Assembly: GCA_018697195.1 (NCBI GenBank)
Contig: CM031864.1
Span: 15,319,286 to 15,383,285 of the forward strand
Reading direction: 5' to 3'
From: Certhia americana
Lineage: Eukaryota > Chordata > Aves > Passeriformes > Certhiidae
DNA: 64,000 bases
Each line of letters starts with the position of its first letter. Positions within the stretch are counted from its first letter, which is position 1. Position numbers and translations under genes: made by a program. The notes under the pieces are model-generated. The model did not search any database. It worked only from the letters and a program-made list of their open reading frames with translations, and was not told the DNA's origin. Shown here piece by piece: positions 40,301-55,400 of the stretch.

Positions 40301-43300
40301 AGGATAGTCTGAACAGAATATAAAGATTTAGCGCATCAATTTTATCCTACCTCTAAAAGATGCAACCACTGAAGAACACTTGTTAGCATAGCACAAGTAG
40401 AAAAAATTTTCCAAGATTTTCCAGACTAATTATTTCAAACACACTTCTTAAAGCAAAAGTTATGCTATAACTACCATGCTGCAATAGGACACAACATGCA
40501 ATAAAGTGAAAAAGCGTGGGTTATTGAAAGTGTAAGTGTTTTATAATTATGCAAACACAACAAAACCAGCAAAATGTTGTTCTATTGCTCAATTTAATGC
40601 TTTTCTTGATAAGAATGGCATAAAAAGGTCCATCAATCAGAACTGATATGTACATTTTCAAATAACTTAATATTGTTTTCATTAATATTTCTGGATGCAT
40701 GTAAAGTAAACCCAGATGATTCAGCATTGCAGTTTATGGGATTAGCTTCACAAGGCTAGCTACTGCAGCACCAATAATGACACTGGAGTTAAGACTAATG
40801 TTTTTACTACCAACCCTTTCATGGAAATCTTTAAACTCTTATGGGTAGCTCCATGCCAGATATTGGTTCCGCATTTGTAAATGGCAGTATTGATCTGAGG
40901 GGCATTTTCAAGACAAAGAAAACATTTCTTCAAGAGGATTTGCTGATTTTGTCCTGGGATGTGAATTGTTTGTCAAAAGCAATATATCCAAGCTCACAGC
41001 TAGAGTACATGCTCACAATGTCTCCACATCACATTTCCTTTCCTGTTGCTCCCCACTTCTAGTCTACTACAGATTCTTCTAGTTACCTACAAAATTTTGA
41101 AACTCTAAGAGTTGCTTTATAAAACTTCTCAGAAAAAATACCTCATTTAAATTGCAATGGTAATTGGTATTTTAAGAAATCTTTTAGCTTAGTTCTTTTG
41201 AAATCTCAAAAGCCAATGATATTCAGTCCATGGAAGATATAAACACTTTTGGCAATTTTCAACATATCACCATGACAAATTAATATTTCTAAAGAGAAAG
41301 ATTTGGTCTTTGATCTTTGTCATTACTTGCTCTGTCATTATTGCTCTAGTATTCTGTAGAAAATTCCTTATTCCCAGGTCTCTGAAAACTCAGTGCAGTG
41401 CAGTACCAGGAGGCTTCCTTTAAAGACCAGAAAAGAAAAATCCCAGTTGGCCTCCAGAGCTACTTTGCACAAGAAACTCCACTTTAGGGGATAATTAAAT
41501 ATCACTCATACGTTTTCAGAAGAGCCTCCCATAATGCTTGATATCACTCTAAAGTAAAACTACTTACCTATCAAATAACACATATTTACTAACCAAGATC
41601 ATTATGCAATTTTCAATTTTACATGTTCTTTTTGTCCATGTAGGTATGAAAAGGAAACCCAAACACTCAGTTTTAGCCTTATGGAACAGTTTTCCAAGGA
41701 TAGCCAGTGAACAACAAAACTCTACAAATTCCAGTTAAGTGCAGTTTTGGTTTACTTTTTTCTACTTACTTCTGAACCTCTTTCTCCTTTTGGTCCTTGC
41801 TCTCCCAGTTCACCTGGCTCTCCCTTTGAAAAGAACATACATTAAATAAATGAAAAAATAATTTGAATGCAAATGCAAATATATTTTCAACAGTTAATAG
41901 AGAAATCTCACTTGTTTGAAACACTTACTGGAGGCCCTTGTTGTCCAATAGGTCCTCTGAGCCCTGGAATACCTATATGACCCTGGGAAGGAGAAAATAT
42001 AACATACTGCAATACAGGTAACTCAGGCTGCCATGCTCAGACTTCCCTGTAAAGGCCATCCTGGGAGGCGCTGGGTGGACCCAGATTTATTGACACAACC
42101 TAGATAAAGTATGGTCAGATCTCCACGATCAAACCCTACAGAGCTTTTATTCTTTACGTTCTCTGCTTCAAGCTGCAAGTGGGAATTATTTACATTGGTT
42201 TAAACATTTCTGCACTTCTGTAAGTGTAGATTAAGTTCATTCATTTATTACTATGTCTGTCTGTATAACTTGGATATTCCGTGTCAAGGACTGTCTCTCT
42301 TGTATTGCAGCGAAATGCATCAGTGATAAGCATGAATTACCATCCAATTTTTATGTGCTGAAAGACTGAATATAATTCATGAGTAATTTTTAGGATTAAT
42401 TTTTCAATAAGTAGTGCTTAAATTTCAGGGAAAATGTTAAGTAATACAGTATTACAGAAACACAGAACTGTTTAGGTTAAAAGTGATGTTTTGAGATCAT
42501 TTATTGAATCCTCTTTCTCAAGCAAGGCTAGCTAGAAATGATTGTCCAGGACCATGTCTAGTCAAGTGTTCAGTACTTCTACAGATAAGAGACTCCACAA
42601 CCTCTCTGTGCAGCCTGTTCTGGTCAGTCATCCTCAAAGTAAAAAAAGCCATTTTGAAAGGAATTTCATGTGTTTCAGTTTTTGCCCTTTGCCTCCTGTG
42701 CTGTCACAGGACACTATAGAGACAAGTCTGTCTACTTCATCCAAATTTCCTCCCATCAGATATTTATACACACTAAGGTCACTGGGGTCTTCTCCAGCAG
42801 AGCAGCTGCAGCTCCCATGTCCCCATAGGAAAGATGCTCCAATGTGTTCCAAGAGTGAGAAAGTGCAGTGAGGAACCAGCACGTGCATCTTTGCGCACTT
42901 GTGAGGGAAGATGACACTTCTGCATTACTCCACACATCTGCACAGCATGCCATGTTCAAATAAAGACTAAAACCCAAGAGGTTTTACCTTGTATCCCTCA
43001 TCACCAGGTTCTCCTCTATCTCCATGTTCCCCACTTTGACCCTAGAGAGCAAAGCAAAGAGCAAAATGTAACAGCTGAACTGAATATAATGCTGCAGTGA
43101 AATATGAACAGAAATCTGAGATTTCTCACAAAACAGACTAACCACTGACAGGGAACTGAGGAATACAAACATAAAGGTTAGCTTGGCTAAAGGAATAAAC
43201 ACATTTTTTTCTAAACAGAATATATTGCAGTCAGACAGTAGCCACAGTCTAAAATTTTTCTGTAACTGAAGACTAGAAGCTAAAAGATAAATGTTACATG

Positions 43301-46300
43301 GGGCTTAATGAAACAGGAAGGAGGATTGACCTCAGTGGAACTTCTCCAGATTCATACTTTATTATAAATATAAATGAATTTAAAATGGGAATGAATAAAT
43401 GAAGTGATTATGGTTTCAAGACATGCAAGGAAAACTCTCTTAAGGCTTATGTAAGACAGCCCATTAAAAATTGGATTCTTCTCTGAAATGACTTGCTGTA
43501 CTCAAAATCTGCTTTAATTTTGAAGTTTGTCCTAATAATTTTGACAGGTTCATAAATGCTGCAGACATACACTCCACATATGAATTTAGAACAAAAATGG
43601 TTAAAAAAATGCAGTTCTCGAAATCCGCTGAATTAGTTTGCAGTGATAACGAAATAAGTCAAAGCTTATTTGACTTTTGATTAGTAAAGCAATTAAGTAT
43701 AACTCAGGGTAAATAGAGAGGTTAAAATTCCTTTCTGAAATGTGCTGATCTAAACACAGACTAATGGCATTAGTATAATTAAATAGAGAGCACAGATGTA
43801 TAAGCAGAAAATAGCACACAACAGCATTTTCAGAGAGAGATTACTCATTAAAGGACCATCATTCTATGTTTTTGTACTGACTCCCGAGACAATGATATAA
43901 AGCTTCAGAAACAAATGCATTGGCTCTTGTCTTGAGATGCACTAGTATAATTTTTTTCAGAAAGAAAGACCTACTGGTTCACCTATGGGCCCAGGTAGTC
44001 CAGGGACTGCATTGTCTTCGCCTGGGTAACCCTAAACCAAAGATAAGTATTAAAAAAAATTAACTTGGAAGTTCAACTCCATCTACCATGCACATAAGTT
44101 CAAATGCTAATAAAAAGCAGAGAAGACATTGTATAGATGCTAAAAGTGAATAGGATGCTTATGGTTTAATATAATGGATATGGTAACTCCATTTCAACAT
44201 TCACCTTAATGTCCCAGAGACATTAAGGACTAAAAAAAGCTAAATATTTGCTTTATTCTCAAAGGCAGCTATAGGAAAAAAAAAAAAAAAAAAGATTAAT
44301 TGAATAATATCCATGTAATCATGTCTTTATTTAATGAAATAAAATAGGATATTTGACAAGGGGGGAAAAAAGAAAATTTCTTCCACTATTTTGCGAAATA
44401 CACTTAACATAAAGAAAAACAAGAGTACAGAAGACCCAACATTAAGTCTGAAGTCTATTAAAATTTAAATATGAAATAACTGCCACCCAAGCTAAAAAAA
44501 AAAAGATTATCTATTCCAGATAATATCTAGGAATAGCAATGCAAAGAGAATCATATTTTAAATATAATTAAGGACTTTTATGGTGCATCAAAGTGGTTTT
44601 TCAGAAATGACTAAGCAACTGAGACACCTAGCTCTCAACAAATTAGTTTTCAGTTATTGTTTCTTAAATCGTATCCAAACCTATGTACAACATCAACTAC
44701 TAACTGCCTATTCACAGTATGCATTGCAAAACTTGCTCTGGGTGTAGCTCTGTGTCAATGGCAACTCCAATCCAATCTTTGTGAAGTGAATCCATGTACC
44801 TGCCTTCTCAGGGTCACACTGGTCTCAGTGAGCATACAAATCTGTTTTCAGGATTTGAGACTTGAGAGAACAAGAGTAAATTTGACACTAAAATAGCAGT
44901 ACTGAGGCCACATCCTGTCCCTAACATTTTTATATTAACCACAGACATTTGTCCATTCTAGCTGGACTTTCAGGCAAATCTGTGGGTGTACTCACAGGCT
45001 CAGAGCTAAGTAAATATTTATCTGGTTCTGCACTGATTATTTTTGTCAGCAGTGCTCACTAAGGGCAGTGGTGCTGTCTGATACAATTGACTGTGCTCTG
45101 TACAATGGGTACCTTGTGTTCTAAAACCTCAAACATTTTAACCGTATGATTTGTGACTCCATCTCTGAATGACCCATTTCCTCACTTCGCATTTCTTTTG
45201 AAATAGTCTTTGACAATACTAACAAATACTGCAAATGGTGGCTTTTGCTGCTTGCTGTGGAAAACAGTGGGTGTGCAGTAACATTTCCTCCCTTTATAAT
45301 TTCACAAAACAGACCAGTAAAACCCATGTTCATACCTTTTCTCCTTTGGGGCCTGGGGGCCCTGAGGGCCCTGGAGGACCCTGGTGACCCTAAAGAAGCA
45401 AACCAAACACAAATTATTTTAAAACAAATAATTGAAGAAATAATTCCAAAATTTCTTTTAGCTACTTGCTACATTCCTTTTTCTGCTGCAAATTATTCTA
45501 AATCATTTTCTGACAACAAAATTAATGGCAGAAAATGGACTGTGTAGGAAAAGGTCTATGCACATTGGCAAACTACATGTTCTGATAGGGCTTAATGCAG
45601 GTGGATGGGAGCTGGGCTGGTTCTTGCTTGAAGGTTAGGGTCAGGGATGGATGTTTGTATTTGGAAAAGACACTGAACAGTCTGCTCTGTAAGAGGATGA
45701 CTCAACCCATCCATGATGATCTTCACAGCTATTTTTCAGTGAAAGCCACAATATCTTTATGTTTCTCAAGCAACCTCATTCACTTTCTGTTACTGAAATG
45801 GAAACTACATGGCCAGACAGTAAGCAAAGGGGGTGGTGGTGTTTGCTGAACTGTCTTTATAATGAATAGCCGTAATAGTTTTAGAGGAACTTTATTCAGA
45901 AGGGGTGAGATACATTGGATAAGTTTAAAGTTTCTGGCAAAACCCCCCTCTAAGTGAACTCACAAAAACCAGGCATCCTTGCTCAAGGCTAACATTTCTG
46001 AGTAGGTAAACACATCACATAAACATACGTGAGTATCTGGCTTTCCTGAAAGTATTTGTGTAGTCTAGATAGAGATTCCTAAGATATTTGAAATTAGAGT
46101 ATCACAGACTTACTTTGGGATGTATGTGTATCTGAATTCAGTAAAAAACATACCCCATAACCTGGAATTCCTGGCTCTCCTTCAGGTCCCATTCCTCCTA
46201 GGTGCCCCTGTTAAATGCAGTAATCAGTGAAAGAGAAAGGAGTTCCATTGTGAAGTGCTACAACAATGCCTACTTTATAAAGTAAGCCCTTGGAAAACCT

Positions 46301-49300
46301 AGAAATATTGACATTTGACACCATGGACAATTTTCTTGTAGGTCCTACTTCATTTATTAAAGAATACTGGGGTTTTCATTCTTCTGTGGAAAAAATGGTC
46401 AATGTTTTCAGTCCTAACCTTATAATCTTTGTGCATAATTAAATCAAAAGGATCTGAGCTTTGAGAGGTGTGGAAGGACTCTATAAGTGCTAGTATGCCA
46501 AGGGAAGTAGGGGGTTGTTATCACCTCAGGAAGCTGACTCCTCTTGAAAATATTGGCCACTATAAAGTAAACTTTGCTTCTGTATTTCCTGTGTTCAGGA
46601 ACACACTGCTGCAGTCAGTGGCCACAGGATCAGACTGAGACAGACACCTTGCCTGTCTATTGTAGAGCCTGGATGCTTCTGTGCATCTGTCACACAGTAT
46701 GGAGCAAGCTTGGGGAGCTTACTATGAAAGGGGCTAAAAGTTAATGGAATAGACTTAATTCAGTTAGCTTTGGATCTGATTCCTATTCAGTAGGAGTAGT
46801 AGTCTTCATCTGAAATGCTTTGTTTCAGCCATGGCTAAGGCTTGTTTTAAGTGATAGCAAACCCCTTGATTCTTGTTCTTGGAATTGGAAAGGTTTATAA
46901 GCACCCATAGCAGAGAGGTTATATGTAGTGTGTGGGACATGAGTATCCCTTGGTGTGCTCTGCCATCCCACTCCCTTAATTATCAGATGACCAAAAGCTT
47001 GAGACAGTTCCTTCCAAATCCATGACCCAGGTTTGTGTCTGAAAAGGTGAACAGGTCTTGTTCTGATGCTGAAAGACCTCTGAGCTCTTAAGTAAGCATG
47101 TGTTGTACTAACCATGGGACCTCGAGTTCCTCTTGCACCTTTGGGACCAGTTTTTCCAGGCTGGCCAGAATCACCAGCAGGTCCAGTTTCTCCTGGAGGG
47201 CCAAGCTGCCCCTTTTCCCCCTGTTGGTGTTATTGTATTAAAAGTAATGAGATTGGCACTAAGTTTCAAAATGCAGTTTATGCTTAATCAAAATACGTAG
47301 CAGCATTATTTAATAGGTATGACATTCCCTGTTTGTTATTTACTGTAATTATTAGAATGTCTGAGCCCAGAACTCTGCAGAATAAAAACATCTTTGCTAA
47401 ATACTTTCCATAAGGTTTTTGTTTTATTTTAAGTAAAACTTAAAGCAGAAACCGTTCAGAGTTGCAAAAGTACATCCTGATACAAATTTAAATTTCCTAA
47501 GACCTTGAATATGTTATTGATTGCAGAATGATGTCAATTCTAATTGCTATGGCTAACAAGAAGAAAATTGGCTTGAAGCGTGACACAAAACAGGGATAGT
47601 TTTGGTTCAATGGAATTTTGTAATGTAAATCTGAGTTTCAGATAAAAGGAAGGGAACTGGGGAAGATGAAAAATACTACCTTCTTTCCTAAACGGCCCCT
47701 CTGACCTGGATTTCCTGGTGTTCCTTCAGGGCCCTATAGATTTATTAGGGAGAAAAAAGAAATTATTGAGAAAGGCCTGGAAATATATTTAACCTGTGCT
47801 CCAAACTGCCTAAATAAGTAGACTTTGCAAAGCAGAGAGGTAGGAGGAAAAATGCCATTAACTGTGTCTGTAAGCAAGTTACTAGGGCTGTCTCAGGTTA
47901 TAGCATAAACAAGTGGGGAAGTATCAGGGATTATTTATCAAAGTAGTAGAAATGCACTGCAAATAGGGGAGAAAAAAACTCCAATACATCTTGTCCACTC
48001 AGCAAATATTACTTAAGCTTCACAGATTTGTGAAGCTTATTTGTTGCTTTGTAAGCTACTGTTTAAGGAAAATGTGATATTGCTCTCACCTCCAACGAAA
48101 CGAAACACTCAGACAATGGGCTACAGGAAAATAATTTCCATGTTTAGACTAGGATATTATGATCTGTCTGCACCCCTAGAAGGAGGTCAAATCAAAACTG
48201 ATGTGTACACTCCCAGATGCCAGGCAGGAGGAGTGGAGAAGGCAGCAGCTCTACAGCTGCCTTTGGAACATGTAGAACAAAAACATGAAAAATCCCTCCC
48301 TAACCACATCCTCCCAAAAATTGAATTGCCAGACCTGCCTGTCTCACTGAGGCACAGAAGCACTGCTGATGTTGTTTACTGTACACAAGTATAATTACAT
48401 AAACTGTAGACATGCCAGGGCTGAGCTGTTTTACAATTTCAACACATGAAACTTTCAACATTCCCCCAAACTACCAATTCAAATAGAGAGTAAAGGAAAC
48501 AAAACTTGTTCTGCAGTGCACTAAGGGTGCCAACAATCTAAAGAACCCTTTTTCTTTCCCTACGAAAGTAGTTCACTGTGAAGAACCCAGGACTGAAGAC
48601 AGCAGAATGTAACACTGATACTTGGAGGACAGAGTGGACAGTGCTCACAGCCGTGAACAGCTGGTATTCCAACTAACATTTTGTCAGATCCCACCATCAC
48701 ACAAGAGCTACACAGAAGGCAGCCAGAGGACTGGAAGTAAGAACATGATGATTTTTGGTAAGGGAAGCTGGTCTGATTTAAAGCTGCAATACTTGCTTTG
48801 GAAACTGTGCTCCAAAATTAGCTCTCATGAAGAAGTTGCATACAATTTCATGGATGGATTTTAGTTGCTAGGAGTGATGCCAGAACAAATAGGAAAAATG
48901 ATCTAATGATGTTGCATGTGAATTCTAATGCTTGTCTACTATTTGATCTGTGTATGCTTGCTACCATATTGTTTGGAGAGGAGAGATCTGAAGTAAGAGG
49001 CTCCAGGTTGTGTGGAATGTGTGTCTGGATGACAGGTGGTGAGGAATCAATATTTGCCAAGAGGTCACATATTTAATATAGGAAAAACATTTGTCTCCTC
49101 TCTCTACCAATCCTGAACCACACTGGAAGCTTATTTAAATATGGTCATCTCTAATTACATAGAAAACCAGAAAAATCAAAATTAAAGGAAGAAAGAAAAA
49201 TTAACTTTGTTTACTAAAAACAAACAAGCAAGAAGTCCATTTCAACCATAAAACACTTACAGGAATTCCCATTATGCCAGGTTCACCAAGTGGCCCAGCA

Positions 49301-49384
49301 ATTCCTGGTAATCCCATCTCTCCTTTTTCACCGCCTTCTCCAACAAGTCCCTGGTCTCCAGGGTCTCCCTAAAACACAGTAAAA

Positions 49385-49417
<33 letters not shown>

Positions 49418-52400
49418 AAAACCCCTTAGTCAACCTGCTGCTATGGATTACTTGTTTATAAGGAAAAGGAATTCTGGATCTCTGAGTTTGAAAAAAAGCA
49501 CACTAAAACTGATGTGAATCTCACCAATCAAATTCAGATCAGGCTCTAAGTTAGGGTAAAGCCCTTTCTATCTCATTCAGACACTCCTACAACCGCATTT
49601 TGTCTCATTCTTCACATCCCCTGTGACATCCCCTGCCCTGCACCTCAGGTGCAGCACTGATCCAATCCAGGGAACAGAGCAGCCTTGGGATTGCTTTCTC
49701 CAGCACTTTGGTCACCACAGACAAAAGCTGTACTCAGGTAAAGCTTGCTTTTCTTTGTCAAGCCATTCAGCTTTGCAGCCCTTGCAGGGTAGAAATGTAT
49801 CTAAAAAGTACAGAAAATCCTGTACTTTACAGGTCCTCCTAGTTAAAACTAAGCGCAGACAGCTGGGCTCAGTTGATCTGATGCTGACCTAGGACAAAAA
49901 AGGAGATTTGGGTCCTTAGGCTAATAAGAGTACTTTATATCTGCTACAAAAACTTAATGTACCTTTAGGCCATCTTTTCCTTGAACACCATCTTCTCCTG
50001 GAGGCCCTGGTTCACCCTTATAGAAAGAAACAGTTGAAAACAAAGTTATTGCCTAAATTTCCTGACTCATACTAGTTTTATACGTGTTTATTATCTTTTG
50101 GTGAACTTTTATGTTGCTGTTACATTTTATTTATCTTCAGTGTCACAGCCCATGAATATCCAATGCAAGAAAACATAAAATATGATCAGCATTAGAAAAA
50201 TGAGGCAATACTCTGTCCATAAATCCTGGAGATTTAGACAGTAGCACTGAGATTTTGTTTGGTTTCTGAGTACATAACATGTAATTACAGTAACCTTAAA
50301 AATATACCTATTCTTCCATGTTTATATGGATAACTACTATATTGGTATGTTTACAGACTTACTGTAGGGCCATTTACCATAACAAATATTTCAACATTAT
50401 AATCACAGAGTCATCAAGGTTGTAAGAAAGCCTCAAGACCATCTGGTCCAATGGTTGGCCCAGCACCACCCTAATCACATTCCCAAGTGCCACACCCAGA
50501 TGCCTCTGTAACACTTCAGGAGACAGTGACTCCACTACCTCCCACGGCAACTTATTCCAATGCCTAATCACTCTTTCAGTGAAAATTTTACTTCTAATAT
50601 CCAATCTGAACCTCTCCTGGTACAATTTAAGGCCATTCATTCTATCATTTGTTGGCTGGCAGAAGAGACTGACCCCCACCTCACTACAGCCTCCTTTCAG
50701 GTAGTTGAAAGCAGTCAGCCTCCTTTTCTTCAGGTTAAACAATCCCTGCTCTCTCAACTGCTTCACATAAAATTTGTGCTTCAGCAGCTCTGTTGCCCTT
50801 CTCTGGACATGCTCCAGCACCTCAATGTCCTCTTTTGAAATGAGACCCAGAACTGGACACAAAGCTCGAGGTGCAGCTTCACCAGTACAGGGAAAAATTC
50901 ACTGCCCATCACCGACACAGGTCAGGATGCCATTGGCCTTCTTGGCCACCTGGGCACAGCTGGCTCATGTTCAGATGCTGTTTACCAGCACTTCCAAGCC
51001 CCTTTCTCCTGAGCAGCTGTCAAGCCAACCTTCCCCAATCATACTCTTTTTAACTTGCTACAATATTACACTGGGGTTTTTTCTTTAAAAAGACAGGCTA
51101 TCAGAAAACAGATTCTTATTGAATTCTTCTGATTAATCAAGATTTCTCAACCTGCACTTCATTGGTAACATACTCTTCCATTGTGGAAGAAGAATTGTAT
51201 CCATAGCTTACCCTTAAACCTTGGTCCCCTGGCTCTCCAGCCTTCCCAGCAGGTCCAATGTCTCCCTGGGATATCACAAGGAAAATCATTGGATTTTAAA
51301 GGACAGTATTCATAACAATGACAGGGTTTATAGCTGATAGAGTCATCATGACAATACAAGTATTTCTTAATGGTCCATTTCCTGCATCACTCTCTACTTT
51401 GTTAGTGAATCAGATCTCTCTGATTCACTTTTATGAGAATCTGAAAATATAAATACCTTAAGAGAGAGTAATTTCAAGATTTACCTTTGTGCCTGGTTCC
51501 CCCTGCAGACCAGGTTCTCCTTCAGGGCCAGGAGGTCCCTGCATGGCACAAGAGCTACTGTTACATGATCACTAGTAATAATATTGCAACAACTAAATAA
51601 TTGTTGCACACCCAAAGCTGAAGCAGAAGAATGGCATGAGATACCTGGGAAAGATGAAGGTCTGAAAAATCAAATCAAGACAAGATAGTTCTTTGCTCTT
51701 TCTAGAGCCAAACAGAAAATAGAGGAGGGTATACAAGGAGTTCAGGATATACACTCTGGGTCAGGAACATATTGAAGACTCAGCAGTACCACTGAGCCTG
51801 TACCTTTCACCATAAATTACTGCTGAGCAAGCATCTATCTTCTGTAAATCTGACTGACAACTTCATCTCTGTTTAAGCTTGGAGCCAAGTAGATACAGCC
51901 TTTAGAGAGCAGAACCCTTTTTTGGGTGTCTCAGCCCTTAATGAATTGATGGCATCAGACTGCTTTTTGTAAAATTTACATATAAACCTTTCCTTAATAA
52001 TTAGTCAGAAGTCTGGATTTTGGGTGACTGAGGAAGAGCATTTCTTTGAATAAGCCAAATCCCTACTGTTCTAAGTGAGCTCATCCCTCAGATACTTCAT
52101 TACAAATGTGGCTAATACATTCTGTCACATTTCTCTCAATGAAATATTAAAAATAAAGCAAAAAACAGAAGTAGAAGTTAGCAAGAAGGCTGTCTACAGC
52201 TGCTTTTCTTTATCTACCATTTGAAAGAACATATGATTAATGGTGTTTTACTTCCTAACTGCAAGGAAAACAGTGCTTCCAAAAAAAAAAAAAAAAAAAA
52301 GAGTTGTTTGCTCAACTAAACATTCACCTTCTAAGACAAATGTCATGATTGTATGCTCAAAGACAGTGCTTACAACAGAACAAGGCACTTATTTTGATAT

Positions 52401-55400
52401 TTTTTGGTAACAGCTTTAAGTAAGAGTCTCAGTAGTTCACGATATTTAAGTCAGCTGCAATCAATAAAAAAATATTTTTATAAACAAACTATCCAGGCTT
52501 ATTCAGTTGCTTGAGTATTTGTAATTGCTATAAAAGTGATTAAAATCTCACCTCAAAACCCATTTCTCCAACAGGGCCAACATCGCCTGGTTGTCCTCTT
52601 GGACCCTGGCATTAAACAAAATTTTGGATGCGTCATTCAATTAACATTAAATTACATTGTAGAGTGTCCAGTTTGTCTCTTCACAGCCCTTCCAACTGGA
52701 TTAAAGAAATGTATTTCATTGTCTTTCCTCCTGAATCCAAGAGTGTATCCAAGTCTCATGATGGCATACAGTACCAACCTCGACACACTAAAATAACAGA
52801 TCTCAAATAATAGCACAGCTATGTTTTCTTTTAGATAAAAAATAAGTTATTATCTGAACTAAGCTCTTCTCTTGACTAGTTGAGACTTTGTTTAATTAAG
52901 ATTTGTTAGACTGTCTGGTTTGCTTTGTGTAAAAGCCTACAGTCTGGTAAGGAATTAACAGAAAACAACGACTTCACCATGGATTTAGCAACATTTGTAC
53001 AGAACAGTCACTGAGGCATAACAGACAAAAGGCTGGAGCCTTAGCAATATTAATAACTATACCATAAGCATTTTATTATAAGCCTTACACATAAGTAGTT
53101 AGTTTACTGCAGTAACACCCAGGGATCATTTCCCAAAGTGGCATGATGAAATTCTCTGCACTTGTAAGGTCTGGGCTCGCAGAGCAGGAGTTGTGTGCTG
53201 GCGAGCAGAAGTTGCCTGTAACAGCTTACAGCTGATTCTACAGCCACTCTCAATGTACACCAAGACAAATCAACTGTCTGCATATAACCAATCTTCGAAC
53301 TTCCAGAGAGTTCCTATCTATTTACCCCTTTAGGACCCATCTGTGTCTAAACACATTATAAATTCAAAACATTTGCTTGATATACAATTCTCATGTAAAA
53401 GAAAGATGCTGCTTCTATTTATGACAGAAGCCTTTTGAACAAATATTTACTCAATTTTGTTTCACTTCCTCTTACAGACTATGCATATGGTTTTGCTCCT
53501 CCTGCTGATCTGGCAATGACAATGTGAATATTCTCTACCCTTGTAACAGCAATTTAAATTGCATATTACTGACAGAATCCTGGCAGATGCATATATTTGA
53601 CCTTTTATCTTCATTTAAACATTAATAACAAAAACTGCAGTTACTTCCCTTTGAGAATTCACTTCATTCTAATCTAAGTTCATTGATTTTCATTTGCAGC
53701 AACTCCATGAAATTCCACAAGGCAAGTGCCACAAAGCTTCAGTTTGCTTCACAAGTCAAGTATTTCTTCATATTACCATGGAGATAAGGCTGCTGGATCA
53801 GTAATATATCTTTCTTCCAAGATTTTCAGAAGCCAAAAATTTATACCAGTATGGGGGACTCCTTTTGACCATTAGTGTCAGGTAACTTGCAAAGGATTTT
53901 ACTGAAATGTCTGACAAATAGTTAAAAGTTAGAGTGTAATTTAGATGAGACCCGTTAATGCAAATAGTTCTAATTGCTTATATTTCTTTGATCCTCCATC
54001 AACGATTAGGGTTTTTCTGCTCTGTGTAGAACCAGTGACAGGGCCAGAAAACCTCAGCAGCTGGCTTTCACACAGTGACCAGCTGACAGAGGATGAAATC
54101 AAGCTGCTTGGATTGGCAGATAAAAGAAGAGCCATGCATTTTATTGCGCAACATCTTCTGTCATTTTACCACTTATTTCTAGCTCTGCAGACCATTTTCT
54201 GAAGACATTTTACTCTTTCAACACTTGACAGAAAAGATATGCTGTTCACAGATAAGTTTTTCGTCTGACAGTGAATATGCAGTTTCTATGATGATGAGCA
54301 CAACAGCATGTAGGCTGCTCAAGCACAGACCACTTAGATTAGGTAAGGCAGACAGGCATGCAATAGATATGAAAATTCAGACTTGGCCAGAAAATGGCAG
54401 GAATTTGACATATAAACCTTTCATTGTAATGCTCTCAGATGTTGCAACATGAAGATATAATAAATAAAAGAGATTAAGTAACAGGAATCCAGTGATAACT
54501 ATTGGAAAAACACATTTCCTGTGAGATATTTTGCCATTCCTACAGGTTAGCAGCTTAAGTATGCAATTCTACCCTAAAGAAAATCTGTTGGTGTTTTTCT
54601 AGCCCTCAAAATGCGCAATTACTTTCTGTAAGCCTGTCAGTCAATGGATTAGTAGAAATAATACTATTAAAAATACTAAATACTAATAATATAAAAAATA
54701 ATATAATTTTTACCAACACTTCACTTTCAAGATTTAAATCAACTATATGCAATTTACTGTGCAAAATTACTTCCCAGGAGCAATGTAACCACACAATTTT
54801 TGACAACCCTATTAGATTTCTGCACCAGAAAATGGGAGCCTTCTCCCAAATCCCACTAAGATTGCATACATTCTTTTACTTTATTTATATAACCTGATGT
54901 ACCACCAGAGATGGTGCTGCAACACTATTCTTGTCACAGCTATATCTTGCAGCATATTGCATATATTTGCTGCAGTTTCTGTCTGATCTTCTGTAACAAT
55001 ATTAGCCACGTGAAAGTGAGCATGGCTTTGACATAGTAACAAGAATCCATCCAGCAGAGGAATGCCCGAGGTTTATTACAGCAGTGTCTTCTTGAAAATT
55101 TAACCTGCCAAATAGATGTGGTCCCTGCGTTCCTGAACAATGATCCATCCTAATATTTGCCTAAAAAAACACCACTAAAGTATTGTCACACACATTTACA
55201 TAGTACATAACATAGATACCTACCTCAGTGTGGTGTAAACCCACATTATATTGTGGTCTATGTTCTCATTATATGTGGTTTTGCTCTCTTATGTTGTGCA
55301 CCCCTTACCACAGAGCTTCCCAACACGACTAACAGGCCTCCTCATGAACAAGTTACACTAAGCAAGGGAGGCAGACTCCAGCTCTGCAGTTTTGGAACAA

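Noticed and set aside
50560..51088. Plus-strand ORFs of 60-104 codons
   Set aside because: They are the antisense shadow of the CR1 fragment.
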